Below are positions 24,283 through 33,445 of a stretch of DNA of 56,040 nucleotides, in pieces. Both the position numbers and the translations under genes were made by a program. The DNA is from JAFGQU01 sp964483625. Its GTDB lineage: Bacteria > Omnitrophota > Gorgyraeia > Duberdicusellales > 4484-171. The stretch spans positions 1 to 56,040 of the forward strand of contig CAZABB010000010.1 of the NCBI GenBank assembly GCA_964483625.1, given 5' to 3'. The first letter of the stretch is position 1, and every line of letters starts with the position of its first letter. Under the pieces are notes generated by a model, which had not been told where the DNA came from, did not search any database, and saw nothing but the letters and a program-made list of their open reading frames with translations.

Positions 24283-26358
24283 GTGACGACAAAAACTCAG
24301 ATGAAAGAAGAATTACAGTTTATTCGCAATATTGGTTTCGTCGCCCATATCGACGCGGGAAAGACGACGACGACCGAACGTATTCTTTATTACAGCGGCC
24401 GGCTGTATAAGATCGGAGAAGTTCATGAGGGAACGACAACGACCGATTGGATGCAGCAGGAACGCCAGAGGGGGATTACCATTACCTCAGCGGCAACCTA
24501 TTGTCGCTGGAAAGATTGCAACATCAACATCATTGATACTCCCGGGCATATCGATTTCACGGTAGAGGTCGAACGTTCCTTGAAAGTGCTTGACGGCGCG
24601 GTCGTCATTTTCTGCGGCGTGGGAGGAGTTGAGCCCCAGTCGGAGACGGTATGGCGTCAGGCGGATAAATACAAGGTTGCCCGGATCGCCTACGTGAATA
24701 AGATGGACCGGGTCGGGGCCGATTTCTATAACGTGATTGCCGAGATGCACGATAAACTCGCGGCAAATCCGCTGGTGGTTCATCTGCCGATTTACGCCGA
24801 TGACGAATTTGTCGGCATTGTCGATGTGATTAAAAATAAAGCGATCTATTCCGAGGATGAAATGGGAGTTAAGGTTACGCTGAAAGATATTCCCGACGAA
24901 ATGAAAGAAAAAGCGGCTCAGTACCGGGACAAAATGGTCGAGCAGCTTTCCGAACTCGATGACGCCCTTATGAATAAGTTTTTAAACGGCGGGGATTTCA
25001 GCGAGGAAGAGCTTGTGTCGATGATACGGACGTATACGTTGCAGAACCAAATTACTCCCGTTTTATGCGGAAGCGCGTTTAAGAATAAAGGGATTCAGGT
25101 CCTTCTGGACCGTATTTGCGATTGGCTCCCTTCACCCCGGGATGTCGGGGCCGTTACCGGAATCAATCCTCGTACCCATAAGTCCGAAGAAAGAGAGATG
25201 GCGTATAAAAGCCCTTTTTGCGGACTCTGTTTTAAAGTGTTTACCGATCCGTTTGTGGGGAAACTGTTTTATGTGAGAGTCTATTCGGGTAAAGTTTCCT
25301 CCGGCGGGGATGTATATAACGTAACGAAGGAAAAGAAAGAACGGATTAATAAGATCGTCCGGATGCACGCGAACAAACAGGAGATTATCTCTGAAGCCAA
25401 AGCCGGAGATATCGTATGTCTGGTCGGCCTCAAAGAGACCGTTACCGGAGACACGCTCTGTGCTCACAGCCATCAGATCCTTCTGGAGAAAATGAAATTT
25501 CCCGAACCGGTCGCGTCGATGGCTATTGAACCCAAATCTCAGCAGGACCAGGAAAAATTGCTGGAGGGTCTAAGAAAACTCGAAGAAGAGGACCCTTCGT
25601 TTAAGTTCTCTTATAATAAAGATACGGGTCAGAACCTTATTTCCGGAATGGGGAAACTGCACCTGGAGGTAATGGTTGACCGCCTCCTGAACGATTTTAA
25701 CGTAAAAGCCAAAGTAGGTAAGCCCTGCGTAAGCTATAAAGAATCCCTTACCCGTCGTACGACCGCGACCGGTAAGTTTATTCAGCAGACGGGAGGAAGA
25801 GGCCAATATGGTCATGTGGTTTTTGATATGGTCCCTCAGGATAAAGGGACCGGTATTTTATTTGAGAATAAAATCAAAGGGGGAATTATCTCCAAGGAAT
25901 TCATTCCTTCGGTGCGGGACGGGGTATATGAGGCGGCCGAAAGCGGGATCCTGGGGGGATACCCGGTAATCGATATCAAGGTAATCCTCGTCGACGGATC
26001 GTATCATGATGAGGATTCCTCAGAGTTGGCGTTTAAAATAGCCAGTGAGATGGCCTTTAAAGACGGGTTAAGAAAAGGGTCTCCGACATTGCTTGAGCCG
26101 ATCATGGGCCTGGAGGTAGTTATTCCCGAACAATACCTCAGCCAGATCATCGGTGATTTAAATACCCGGAGAGCCCAGATTACGAATATTTCCGAACGGA
26201 AAAATATGAAGGTGATTAAAACCGAAGTTCCTCTGGTGGAGGTATTCGACTATGCCGATGTGTCAAGAAACTTGACACAGGGCAGAGCTTCATATACAAT
26301 AGAGCCTTTATATTATGAGAAGGTACCCAGTGAAATTATGACAAAAATATTAGGTTAA
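24283..26358 (+). CDS. fusA: Translation elongation factor G
   Basis: 691 residues with a GTG start (MTTKTQMKEEL); an in-frame ATG lies six codons later. G1 AHIDAGKTTTTERIL, switch I/II RGITITSAAT and DTPGHIDF, and G4 NKMD are intact. Domain IV has the GGRGQYGHV loop, and domain V ends TQGRASYTIEP. It drives translocation and, with RRF, ribosome recycling. The 3' end contains the candidate tuf promoter. Confidence 0.97.
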   Translation: MTTKTQMKEELQFIRNIGFVAHIDAGKTTTTERILYYSGRLYKIGEVHEGTTTTDWMQQERQRGITITSAATYCRWKDCNINIIDTPGHIDFTVEVERSLKVLDGAVVIFCGVGGVEPQSETVWRQADKYKVARIAYVNKMDRVGADFYNVIAEMHDKLAANPLVVHLPIYADDEFVGIVDVIKNKAIYSEDEMGVKVTLKDIPDEMKEKAAQYRDKMVEQLSELDDALMNKFLNGGDFSEEELVSMIRTYTLQNQITPVLCGSAFKNKGIQVLLDRICDWLPSPRDVGAVTGINPRTHKSEEREMAYKSPFCGLCFKVFTDPFVGKLFYVRVYSGKVSSGGDVYNVTKEKKERINKIVRMHANKQEIISEAKAGDIVCLVGLKETVTGDTLCAHSHQILLEKMKFPEPVASMAIEPKSQQDQEKLLEGLRKLEEEDPSFKFSYNKDTGQNLISGMGKLHLEVMVDRLLNDFNVKAKVGKPCVSYKESLTRRTTATGKFIQQTGGRGQYGHVVFDMVPQDKGTGILFENKIKGGIISKEFIPSVRDGVYEAAESGILGGYPVIDIKVILVDGSYHDEDSSELAFKIASEMAFKDGLRKGSPTLLEPIMGLEVVIPEQYLSQIIGDLNTRRAQITNISERKNMKVIKTEVPLVEVFDYADVSRNLTQGRASYTIEPLYYEKVPSEIMTKILG
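26261..26300 (+). promoter_or_regulatory. Candidate tuf promoter and overlapping palindrome inside fusA
   Basis: TTGACA (26272-26277) and TACAAT (26295-26300) are spaced by 17 nt. The -35 box is the right arm of the perfect palindrome TGTCAAG-AAA-CTTGACA (26261-26277), an operator-like arrangement. The site lies within the EF-G C-terminal codons, about 75 nt before the tuf ATG. E. coli also has internal tufA promoters in fusA. Confidence 0.6.
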
Positions 26359-26374
26359 TTAAGGAGGTGAACGT

Positions 26375-27580
26375 ATGGGCAAGGAAAAATTTGTTAGGTC
26401 GAAACCACACTTGAACATCGGAACGGTAGGACATGTTGACCATGGTAAAACCACGCTTACTTCGGCCATTACCAAATTTTTAGCCAAAACCGGTGGGGCA
26501 ACGGAGCTTAAGTATGAAGATATCGATAAAGCTCCCGAAGAAAAAGAACGCGGCGTTACTATTAATATCGCGCACGTTGAATATGAAACCGAACAGCGTC
26601 ATTACGCGCATATCGACTGTCCGGGTCACGCCGATTACATCAAGAACATGATTACCGGTGCGGCTCAGATGGACGGATCTATTCTGGTTGTTGCCGCGAC
26701 TGACGGCCCGATGCCGCAGACTCGTGAACATATTCTTCTTGCCCGTCAGGTAAACGTTCCCGCCATTGTCGTGTATATTAATAAAACCGATCAGATGGAT
26801 GATAAAGAATTGATCGATCTGGTTGAAGTCGAAGTCAGAGATCTTCTATCCAAATATGAATTTCCCGGTGATGACATTCCGGTCATTAAAGGGTCGGCCT
26901 TAAAAGCACTTGAGGATATGGAAGCGGGCAATTTCGATTCCGAACACGTCAAATCACTCGGTGAGTTGATGAAAGCGGTCGATTCATATATACCCACACC
27001 GAAGCGTGAAGTCGACAAACCGTTCATTATGGCGGTGGAAGACGTATTCTCGATCTCCGGAAGAGGGACTGTTGTTACCGGAAGAATCGAACGGGGCAAG
27101 GTTAAGGTAGGTGAAGAGATCCAGCTGGTAGGTATCGCTGATGAACCAAAAAAGACAGTTGTCACCGGAGTAGAGATGTTCCGTAAACTTCTTGATGAAG
27201 GTCAGGCGGGAGATAACGTCGGATTACTCTTACGCGGTATTGAAAAAGACGATGTCGAACGGGGCATGGTTGCTTGTCATCCGGGAACAATAACCCCTCA
27301 TAAGAAATTCAAAGCTCAGATTTACGCGTTGAAAAAAGAAGAAGGGGGAAGGCATACGCCGTTTTTCGGAGGATACCGGCCGCAGTTCTATTTCCGTACC
27401 ACTGACGTGACCGGGACGATGAAACTGCCTCAAGGGGTGGAAATGGTTATGCCGGGAGATAACGTAACCGTCGATGTGGAACTCATTCAGCCGGTCGCGA
27501 TTGAGAAGGAATTGCGTTTTGCTATCCGTGAAGGGGGAAGGACCGTCGGAGCAGGCGTAGTTACCGAAATTACAGAATAA
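26375..27580 (+). CDS. tuf: Translation elongation factor Tu
   Basis: 401 residues. GTVGHVDHGKTTLTSAIT, the switch I motif RGVTIN, DCPGHADYIKNM and the guanine-specificity motif NKTD are visible; most bacterial EF-Tu have NKCD and RGITIN. Domains 2 and 3 are complete, ending GVVTEITE. The Shine-Dalgarno AAGGAGGTGA (26361-26370) is a perfect match. It probably has its own promoter within fusA. Confidence 0.97.
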   Translation: MGKEKFVRSKPHLNIGTVGHVDHGKTTLTSAITKFLAKTGGATELKYEDIDKAPEEKERGVTINIAHVEYETEQRHYAHIDCPGHADYIKNMITGAAQMDGSILVVAATDGPMPQTREHILLARQVNVPAIVVYINKTDQMDDKELIDLVEVEVRDLLSKYEFPGDDIPVIKGSALKALEDMEAGNFDSEHVKSLGELMKAVDSYIPTPKREVDKPFIMAVEDVFSISGRGTVVTGRIERGKVKVGEEIQLVGIADEPKKTVVTGVEMFRKLLDEGQAGDNVGLLLRGIEKDDVERGMVACHPGTITPHKKFKAQIYALKKEEGGRHTPFFGGYRPQFYFRTTDVTGTMKLPQGVEMVMPGDNVTVDVELIQPVAIEKELRFAIREGGRTVGAGVVTEITE

Positions 27581-27616
27581 CTGCCGGTAAGAAGCGAAAG
27601 GCGCAAGGGTTAATCT

Positions 27617-27925
27617 ATGCTTAAATTACGTATACGATTGAAAGCATTTGATCACAGGCTGCTTGATCAATCAACCAGTGAGATCGTCGATGTGGCCCTT
27701 CGGACCGGAGCCAAGGTGAACGGACCGATTCCCTTGCCGACAAGAAAAAAGATTTATACCGTCAACCGCTCGACAAATATGGATAAAAAAGCGCGAGAGC
27801 AATTTATGCTGGCTGTACATAAACGAATTATCGATCTGGACAGTCCTACGCCTAAGACAATCGACGCTCTTCGTAAGCTGAATTTGCCCAGCGGGGTAAA
27901 CGTAGAAATTAAACAGGAAGTTTAA
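27617..27925 (+). CDS. rpsJ: Ribosomal protein uS10
   Basis: 102 residues. KLRIRLKAFDHRLLDQST and the loop TRKKIYTVNRST are typical. S10 is also NusE, the partner of NusB/NusG. First gene of the S10 operon, 36 nt after tuf. Confidence 0.97.
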   Translation: MLKLRIRLKAFDHRLLDQSTSEIVDVALRTGAKVNGPIPLPTRKKIYTVNRSTNMDKKAREQFMLAVHKRIIDLDSPTPKTIDALRKLNLPSGVNVEIKQEV

Positions 27926-28007
27926 AAAAAGCGTTTGCGCGATCAAAGCGGTTAAACGTAGGGTGAGGGGGTTTTACACGCCCTCCGCTCTTAATTTTAA
28001 TATTATT

Positions 28008-28637
28008 ATGTTAAAAGAACTGTTTGGGAAAAAACTGGGAATGACGCAAATTTTTACCGAAGAGGGAGAACTGATCGGGGTAACGCTGATCGAGATCGAA
28101 CCGGCGTGTGTCCTGGAGAAGGTGACCTATGCGAGGAAAGAAAAAGTACGGATCGGCTGTTTCAAGGTTCCCCAGGGGAAAGAGCGTAAGGTAAAAAAAC
28201 CCCAGGCCGGTTATTTCAAGAAGCTGGGAGTCTCGCTGTTTAAATTTCTCAAAGAGGTCGATTTTGATGCTGCGGGAGAGTTTACGCCCAAACAGGAGAT
28301 CGGAATCGACATCTTTGCCGAGGGAGAAAAAGTCAACGTAAGAGCGAAAATGAAAGGACGCGGGTTTCAGGGAGGCATGCGGCGGCATGGCTGGGCTGGT
28401 CAGCCCAGAAGTCACGGCCACACGATGCATCGTCGTCTCGGTTCCGCGGGAGCCTGCAGTTATCCGGCAAAAATCATCAAAGGATTGAAAATGCCGGGCC
28501 ATATGGGAGATGCCTATCGCACGGCAAAGAACCTGGAAATCGTAAAAATCGAACCGGAAGAAAATCTTCTGTTCGTAAAAGGATCCGTTCCGGGCAGTGT
28601 GGGAAGCATTGTTTCGGTCCATAAGCAAAGCGCATGA
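28008..28637 (+). CDS. rplC: Ribosomal protein uL3
   Basis: 209 residues from the ATG at 28008 (MLKELFGKKLGMTQIF); an in-frame extension to 27963 has no family support. FQGGMRRHGWAGQPRSHGH is the central-extension region near the peptidyl-transferase centre. A short GAGGG...CCCTC stem lies in the leader (27965-27985). Its stop overlaps rplD. Confidence 0.96.
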   Translation: MLKELFGKKLGMTQIFTEEGELIGVTLIEIEPACVLEKVTYARKEKVRIGCFKVPQGKERKVKKPQAGYFKKLGVSLFKFLKEVDFDAAGEFTPKQEIGIDIFAEGEKVNVRAKMKGRGFQGGMRRHGWAGQPRSHGHTMHRRLGSAGACSYPAKIIKGLKMPGHMGDAYRTAKNLEIVKIEPEENLLFVKGSVPGSVGSIVSVHKQSA

Positions 28638-29284
28638 AGACAAAAGAGATAAAAGAATTATCGGTTTATAACCAGAAAGGGAAAGCGATATCCAAATATT
28701 CCCTGGATGAAAAGGTATTTGACGGTAAGGTCAGCCATTCTCTGATGCATCAGGCGGTGGTAACGTACCTGGCCAATCAGCGAATTGGATCGGCGAAAAC
28801 CAAAAAGCGCGGTGAGGTCTCCGGCGGAGGTACTAAACCCTGGCGCCAAAAAGGAACGGGCAGGGCCCGGGTCGGATCGATCCGTTCGCCGCTCTGGCGG
28901 GGCGGAGGAGTGACTTTTGGTCCGGCACCGCGGGATTATCGAAAAAAATTCCCCCAGAGAATGAAAATACTGGCACTCAAAAGCGCGTTGAACGCGAAGG
29001 TCAATGATAACGAATTGCTTATTCTTGATCAGCTCAATCAGGAAAGTAAAAAAACCAAAGATTTCGTCGCTATCCTGCGCAGTCTTAAAATAAGTCAGGC
29101 CAAAATACGTCTGGTCGCCGACTCCTTCAGCGAAGAGATTAAACTGGCGACCCGTAATCTTCCCAACGTGGAATTGTCCCGGGGGCAGGATCTCACGACG
29201 TATACGGCGATAGATTGCGAAAAAATACTGTTTGAGAAAGAAAGTCTTCTTAAATTAGAAGAAAAAGTGAAAAAATGGCTGTAA
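28634..29284 (+). CDS. rplD: Ribosomal protein uL4
   Basis: 216 residues. The long exit-tunnel loop with RGEVSGGGTKPWRQKGTGRA is intact. In E. coli L4 represses the S10 operon; no S10-type leader was recognised here. It overlaps rplC by 4 nt and rplW by 10 nt. Confidence 0.96.
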   Translation: MKTKEIKELSVYNQKGKAISKYSLDEKVFDGKVSHSLMHQAVVTYLANQRIGSAKTKKRGEVSGGGTKPWRQKGTGRARVGSIRSPLWRGGGVTFGPAPRDYRKKFPQRMKILALKSALNAKVNDNELLILDQLNQESKKTKDFVAILRSLKISQAKIRLVADSFSEEIKLATRNLPNVELSRGQDLTTYTAIDCEKILFEKESLLKLEEKVKKWL

Positions 29285-29565
29285 CGAAACATATTCATTC
29301 AATAATCGAATCGCCGTATATTACCGAAAAAACAACGGCAGCCGCCGGGAACCGGCAATATATGTTCGTGGTGGCTAAAGGAGCCAATAAGATCGAAATA
29401 CGCCGGGCCGTGGAAACCTTATACAAAGTAAAGGTCAAGAAGGTAAACGTCCTTACGCATAAGGGGAAAATGAAACGTCTGCGTTGGGGCCAGGAAGGAA
29501 GAACTCCGGCCTGGCGTAAGGCGATCGTGACATTGCACCAGGGACAGGAAATCAAATTCATTTAA
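29275..29565 (+). CDS. rplW: Ribosomal protein uL23
   Basis: 96 residues with the SPYITEKTT start and the basic loop HKGKMKRLRWGQEGRTPAWR. It sits at the tunnel exit and docks trigger factor and SRP. It overlaps the rplD end. Confidence 0.96.
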   Translation: MAVTKHIHSIIESPYITEKTTAAAGNRQYMFVVAKGANKIEIRRAVETLYKVKVKKVNVLTHKGKMKRLRWGQEGRTPAWRKAIVTLHQGQEIKFI

Positions 29566-29576
29566 CGAGGTAAGCT

Positions 29577-30428
29577 ATGGGATTAAAAAAGTTTAAACCG
29601 GTTACGCCGACATTACGCTACAAGGTAACCAGTGACTTTTCCGAGGTAACCAAGAAAAAACCGGAAAAATCGCTCACAAAAGCTTTACGTAAAAGCGGCG
29701 GGAGAAATGCCGACGGGAGGATAACCATGCGGCATCGCGGCGGCGGCCATAAGCGACGGTATCGCCTGATTGATTTTAAACGCGATAAGTATGATATCCC
29801 GGGTAGTGTCGTGGCCGTTGAATATGACCCCAACCGCAGTGCTCGGATCGCATTGATCGAATATGCCGATAAAGAACGTCGGTATATCATTCATCCCAAC
29901 GGACTCATCGTAGGCGGTCAGGTGATGAGCGCTTCCGATTCTCAGATTGATATTAAACCGGGCAATGCCATGAAATTAGAACATATGCCGCTGGGGACCG
30001 AAGTTCATAATATTGAACTCCAACCCGGCAAGGGTGGGACCATGGTCCGCAGTGCCGGCTCATCGGCTCAGGTCATGGCTAAAGAACGCGGGTTTGCGCA
30101 GTTACGTATGCCTTCGGGAGAAATCCGGTTGGTAAAACTTATCTGCCGGGCAACCGTAGGTCAGGTGGGAAATATCGAACATGCCGCGTGCGTGGACGGA
30201 AAGGCGGGAAAAACCCGCTGGCTGGGACGGCGTCCCAAAGTACGCGGCGTGGCGATGAATCCGGTAGACCATCCGCACGGCGGGGGTGAAGGGAAGGCCG
30301 GGCAGGGGAATCCTCATCCGGTAACTCCCTGGGGAAAACCAACCAAAGGCGGAAAAACCCGTAAACCCTATAAAATGAGCAAAAAATATATTCTGAAACG
30401 AAGAAAATCGAAAGGGTCGAAACGATGA
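29577..30428 (+). CDS. rplB: Ribosomal protein uL2
   Basis: 283 residues. N-terminal KKFKPVTPTLRYK, RHRGGGHKRRYRLIDF, and the C-terminal peptidyl-transferase-adjacent block NPVDHPHGGGEGK with its conserved His. It overlaps rpsS by 4 nt. Confidence 0.97.
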   Translation: MGLKKFKPVTPTLRYKVTSDFSEVTKKKPEKSLTKALRKSGGRNADGRITMRHRGGGHKRRYRLIDFKRDKYDIPGSVVAVEYDPNRSARIALIEYADKERRYIIHPNGLIVGGQVMSASDSQIDIKPGNAMKLEHMPLGTEVHNIELQPGKGGTMVRSAGSSAQVMAKERGFAQLRMPSGEIRLVKLICRATVGQVGNIEHAACVDGKAGKTRWLGRRPKVRGVAMNPVDHPHGGGEGKAGQGNPHPVTPWGKPTKGGKTRKPYKMSKKYILKRRKSKGSKR

Positions 30429-30712
30429 GCAGGTCGATCAAAAAAGGTCCTTATGTTTACGAGAAATTGCAGAAAAAAGTCCAGAAGGCACGCGGCTCAG
30501 GAGACCGTAAACCGATAAAGACCTGGGCCCGCGCCAGCATGATCACTCCCGAATTCGTCGGGTTGACATTCGCGGTGCATGACGGCAAAAAACATGTCCC
30601 GGTCTATATTACTGAAGGAATGGTGGGGCATCGGCTGGGCGAGTTTGTGCCGACCAGGACATTCCGACAGCATGGCGGAATTAAAGCCAAGAAAGCGATA
30701 GCAAAGAAATAG
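30425..30712 (+). CDS. rpsS: Ribosomal protein uS19
   Basis: 95 residues. MSRSIKKGPYVYEKL and the C-terminal LGEFVPTRTFRQHGG are diagnostic. A 76-nt family D spacer separates it from rplV, unusual inside the S10 operon where genes normally abut. Confidence 0.97.
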   Translation: MSRSIKKGPYVYEKLQKKVQKARGSGDRKPIKTWARASMITPEFVGLTFAVHDGKKHVPVYITEGMVGHRLGEFVPTRTFRQHGGIKAKKAIAKK

Positions 30713-30785
30713 TCGTGCGTAAAGCGTCGCGCGTCGAGCGTAAAAACATATACGAACGACGAGAGACGAACGACGAGAGACGAGA
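30713..30785. repeat. Intergenic micro-repeat palindrome, family D copy 1
   Basis: The left arm has GCGT/CGTC units (AAAGCGTCGCGCGTCGAGCG). The right arm has ACGAACGACGAGAG repeated in tandem, partly complementary to the left. It directly follows the rpsS stop and runs up to the rplV start. The second copy is at 34617-34692. Confidence 0.75.
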
Positions 30786-30788
30786 AAG

Positions 30789-31214
30789 ATGGTAGCCAAA
30801 GCCGAAACAAAATATTTAAGAATATCTCCGCGTAAACTGAGACAGGTTGTCGATCTGGTTAAGAGGCGTCCGCTCAGTCAGGCGCAGGCGATTCTGCATT
30901 CTTTGAATAAAAAAGGAGCTAAACTTCTGAACAAAACGATAGCGTCGGCGGTAGCTAACGCCCGGCAGAAGGGGTATGACGAGACGAAATTGCGAATAGC
31001 TTCGTTGCGCGTCAACGACGGTCCCGTTCTTTCCCGTTATCGCGCCGCGAGTTTCGGAAGAGCGACGATGATCCGGCGCCGGATGTCTCATGTGCTGGTA
31101 GAGCTGGACTCATCGGAGACATTGGAGAAAAAATCTAAAGTCCAAAAGAAATTATCTAAACCGAAGGCAGCTAAATCAAAAGAAGAATCTAAACCGAAGA
31201 AAAAAACGAGGTAA
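30789..31214 (+). CDS. rplV: Ribosomal protein uL22
   Basis: 141 residues, longer than the usual ~110 because of a Lys/Ser-rich tail from about residue 112. The core has AKYLRISPRKLRQVVDL-like spacing (TKYLRISPRKLRQVVD) and the tunnel hairpin with RRRMSHVLVELD. The start ATG follows the family D repeat, with GAGACGAGAAAG as weak Shine-Dalgarno. Confidence 0.95.
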   Translation: MVAKAETKYLRISPRKLRQVVDLVKRRPLSQAQAILHSLNKKGAKLLNKTIASAVANARQKGYDETKLRIASLRVNDGPVLSRYRAASFGRATMIRRRMSHVLVELDSSETLEKKSKVQKKLSKPKAAKSKEESKPKKKTR

Positions 31215-31218
31215 CTGC

Positions 31219-31905
31219 ATGGGGCAAAAAGTTCATCCTTTTATCGTACGAATCGGCTTTGGTAAAGACTGGCAATCAAGATGGTTTACCAACAGTAAAC
31301 GGGAATATGCCGATTTCCTGGAGGAAGATTTAAAGATTCGGGACCTGATCAAAAGGAACTATTCCTTCGGATCGATCGAACGGATTGTTATCGAACGGGT
31401 CTCTCCCACATTGATCCGCATACGCGTCAGGACATCCCGTCCCGGAGTTATTATCGGGCGCCGCGGACAGGATATCGAGCGGGTCAAGGATGAAATCGGG
31501 AAACTGAGTAAAAAGGAAGTTATGATCGATGTCGAAGAAGTCCTTGATCCGGGTACTTCAGCTCAGCTTGTCGCCGAGACGATCGCTTTTCAATTGATAC
31601 GCCGGGTAGGATTTCGAAGGGCGATGAAAAAGTCTTTACAGCAGGCAATTAATCTCGGGTGTGAAGGAATAAAGATGAAAGTTTCGGGACGTCTGGATGG
31701 ACACGAAATTGCCCGCAGTGAAAAGTATAAATACGGAAAAGTACCCTTGCAGACATTCCGCGCCGATATTGATTACGGTTTCGCCGTGGCGAGGACGACT
31801 TACGGCACGATTGGCGTAAAAGTCTGGGTATATAAAGGATTAAAGAACCTGGGACATTATCTTATTCCCGAAGAGCATCAGGGATCCGGAAAGAAACGTT
31901 CTTAA
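31219..31905 (+). CDS. rpsC: Ribosomal protein uS3
   Basis: 228 residues. MGQKVHPFIVRIGF, the KH domain GVIIGRRGQDIERV, and the C-terminal domain with GCEGIKMKVSGRLDG are present. It lines the mRNA entry channel. Confidence 0.97.
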   Translation: MGQKVHPFIVRIGFGKDWQSRWFTNSKREYADFLEEDLKIRDLIKRNYSFGSIERIVIERVSPTLIRIRVRTSRPGVIIGRRGQDIERVKDEIGKLSKKEVMIDVEEVLDPGTSAQLVAETIAFQLIRRVGFRRAMKKSLQQAINLGCEGIKMKVSGRLDGHEIARSEKYKYGKVPLQTFRADIDYGFAVARTTYGTIGVKVWVYKGLKNLGHYLIPEEHQGSGKKRS

Positions 31906-31917
31906 AGAGAGCCGATT

Positions 31918-32328
31918 ATGTTATTGCCTAAAAGAGTAAAATATCGCAAACCGCAACGAGGCCGGAGAAAGGGGCTGGCGGTTGCCGGTTCGACGGTGGC
32001 CTTCGGTGAGTACGGCATTAAAGCGCTGGGGTGCGGATATCTTTCCAATACCCAGATTGAAACGGCCCGGGTTATCATGACCCGGAGGCTGCGCCGCGGC
32101 GGGAAGGTGTGGATTCGTATTTTTCCCGATAAAGCAATTACCAAGCACCCGACTGAGTCAAGAATGGGCAAAGGCAAGGGTGAAGTTGATAAATGGGTAG
32201 CGGTTATCCGCCGCGGTACGCTTCTTTTTGAGCTGGGAGGCATCCCTGAGGAATACGCGCGGGAGACGTTCAAGCTGATTGCGTACAAATTTCCCTTTAA
32301 GACCAGATTTGTTACCAGACGACGCTAA
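31918..32328 (+). CDS. rplP: Ribosomal protein uL16
   Basis: 136 residues. MLLPKRVKYRKPQRGR at the N-terminus and GKGKGEVDKWVAVI in the core. The conserved Arg-rich loop at residues 56-64 (MTRRLRRGG) contains the position hydroxylated in E. coli (Arg81). Confidence 0.96.
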   Translation: MLLPKRVKYRKPQRGRRKGLAVAGSTVAFGEYGIKALGCGYLSNTQIETARVIMTRRLRRGGKVWIRIFPDKAITKHPTESRMGKGKGEVDKWVAVIRRGTLLFELGGIPEEYARETFKLIAYKFPFKTRFVTRRR

Positions 32329-32330
32329 CG

Positions 32331-32528
32331 ATGAAGTTAAAAGAATTACGTCAGCTATCCGTACAGGAATTGAACAATAAGCTCGAGGAAAGCCATAAAC
32401 GGTTGGGAGAGCTCAGGTTTCAGAAAAAAACGGCTCATGTGGAAAAACCGCATTTATTCGCGTCGCTCAGGAAGGATATCGCACGTATTTTAACGTTATT
32501 GAAGGAGAAAAACAATGAAGGAAATTAA
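32331..32528 (+). CDS. rpmC: Ribosomal protein uL29
   Basis: 65 residues, two helices. MKLKELRQLSVQELNNKLEE is typical. The 3' end overlaps rpsQ by 14 nt. Confidence 0.95.
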   Translation: MKLKELRQLSVQELNNKLEESHKRLGELRFQKKTAHVEKPHLFASLRKDIARILTLLKEKNNEGN

Positions 32529-32766
32529 AACCAAAAGAAGAGTGATGGAAGGGGTGGTTATTTCCGATAAAATGGAAAAGACCGCGGTGGTTTCGGTCGA
32601 ACAAAGGATAACCCATCCCATGTACCATAAACAGGTTAAATACCGGAAAAAATATAAAGTACATGACCCCGAAGGTATTGCCAAGGTGGGGGACCGGGTA
32701 AAGATTATCGAATCCCGCTCCTTCTCCAAGGATAAACATTTTCTGTTACTGGAGAAGCAGCAATGA
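32515..32766 (+). CDS. rpsQ: Ribosomal protein uS17
   Basis: 83 residues. RRVMEGVVISDKMEKTAVVS and the OB-fold end with IIESRSFSKDKHF. It overlaps rpmC upstream and rplN downstream (4 nt). Confidence 0.96.
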   Translation: MKEIKTKRRVMEGVVISDKMEKTAVVSVEQRITHPMYHKQVKYRKKYKVHDPEGIAKVGDRVKIIESRSFSKDKHFLLLEKQQ

Positions 32767-33128
32767 TTTATTTGCGTAGCAAACTGGACGTAGCCGATAA
32801 CAGCGGAGCGAAAATGGTTTCCTGTATCGGTGTTATTGGCAAGAAGAATAAGAAGTGCGCCAATATCGGGGATGTCATTACCGCCAGCGTCAAAAACGCT
32901 ATTCCCCGCGGACAGGTGAAAAAGGGTGAAGTGGTTCGTGCCGTTATCGTCAGGACCCATTTTCCTATCAAAAGGAAAAACGGGATGGCGATCAAGTTCG
33001 ATAAAAATGCTTGTGTTATTATTGACAAGCAGGGTAATCCCCGCGGAACCAGGGTGTTCGGCCCGATTGCCCGCGAATTGAGGGATAAATTCACTAAAAT
33101 ACTTTCTCTGGCTCCTGAGGTGATATAA
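32763..33128 (+). CDS. rplN: Ribosomal protein uL14
   Basis: 121 residues. The core shows KLDVADNSGAKMVSCIGVIG and the basic segment RTHFPIKRKNGMAIKFDKNA. It forms an intersubunit bridge and binds the silencing factor RsfS. Confidence 0.97.
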   Translation: MIYLRSKLDVADNSGAKMVSCIGVIGKKNKKCANIGDVITASVKNAIPRGQVKKGEVVRAVIVRTHFPIKRKNGMAIKFDKNACVIIDKQGNPRGTRVFGPIARELRDKFTKILSLAPEVI

Positions 33129-33130
33129 TC

Positions 33131-33445
33131 ATGAGTTTAAAATTGAAAAAAGGCGATAAAGTAATGGTCCGTACCGGTAAAGATAAAAGCAAGACCGGTA
33201 AGATCCTGCGTATGAACGCGAAAAAGAGTACCGTGCTTATCGAAGGAGTGAATCTGGCAAAGAAACATCTCAAAAAGCGTTCGGAGGGAGACCCGGTCGG
33301 GATAAAAGAAATTCCGGTGCCTATCCATCTTTCGAACGTAGCCCTGTTCTGTTCTCATTGTAACCGGGGGGTGCGGTTCGCGACAAAAGTGCTTGGTAAA
33401 AAAGGAAAAGTGAGGGTTTGTTCACGATGTCAGAAGGAAATTTAA
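33131..33445 (+). CDS. rplX: Ribosomal protein uL24 (zinc-ribbon form)
   Basis: 104 residues. A KOW motif GDKVMVRTGKDKSKTGKIL at the N-terminus and a C-terminal ribbon with CSHC and CSRC. It is an early 50S assembly initiator. Its end overlaps the rplE start by 19 nt. Confidence 0.96.
   Translation: MSLKLKKGDKVMVRTGKDKSKTGKILRMNAKKSTVLIEGVNLAKKHLKKRSEGDPVGIKEIPVPIHLSNVALFCSHCNRGVRFATKVLGKKGKVRVCSRCQKEI

Noticed and set aside
33013..33045. TTGACA inside rplN as a promoter
   Set aside because: No -10 hexamer at 16-18 nt; the downstream sequence is G+C-rich coding DNA.
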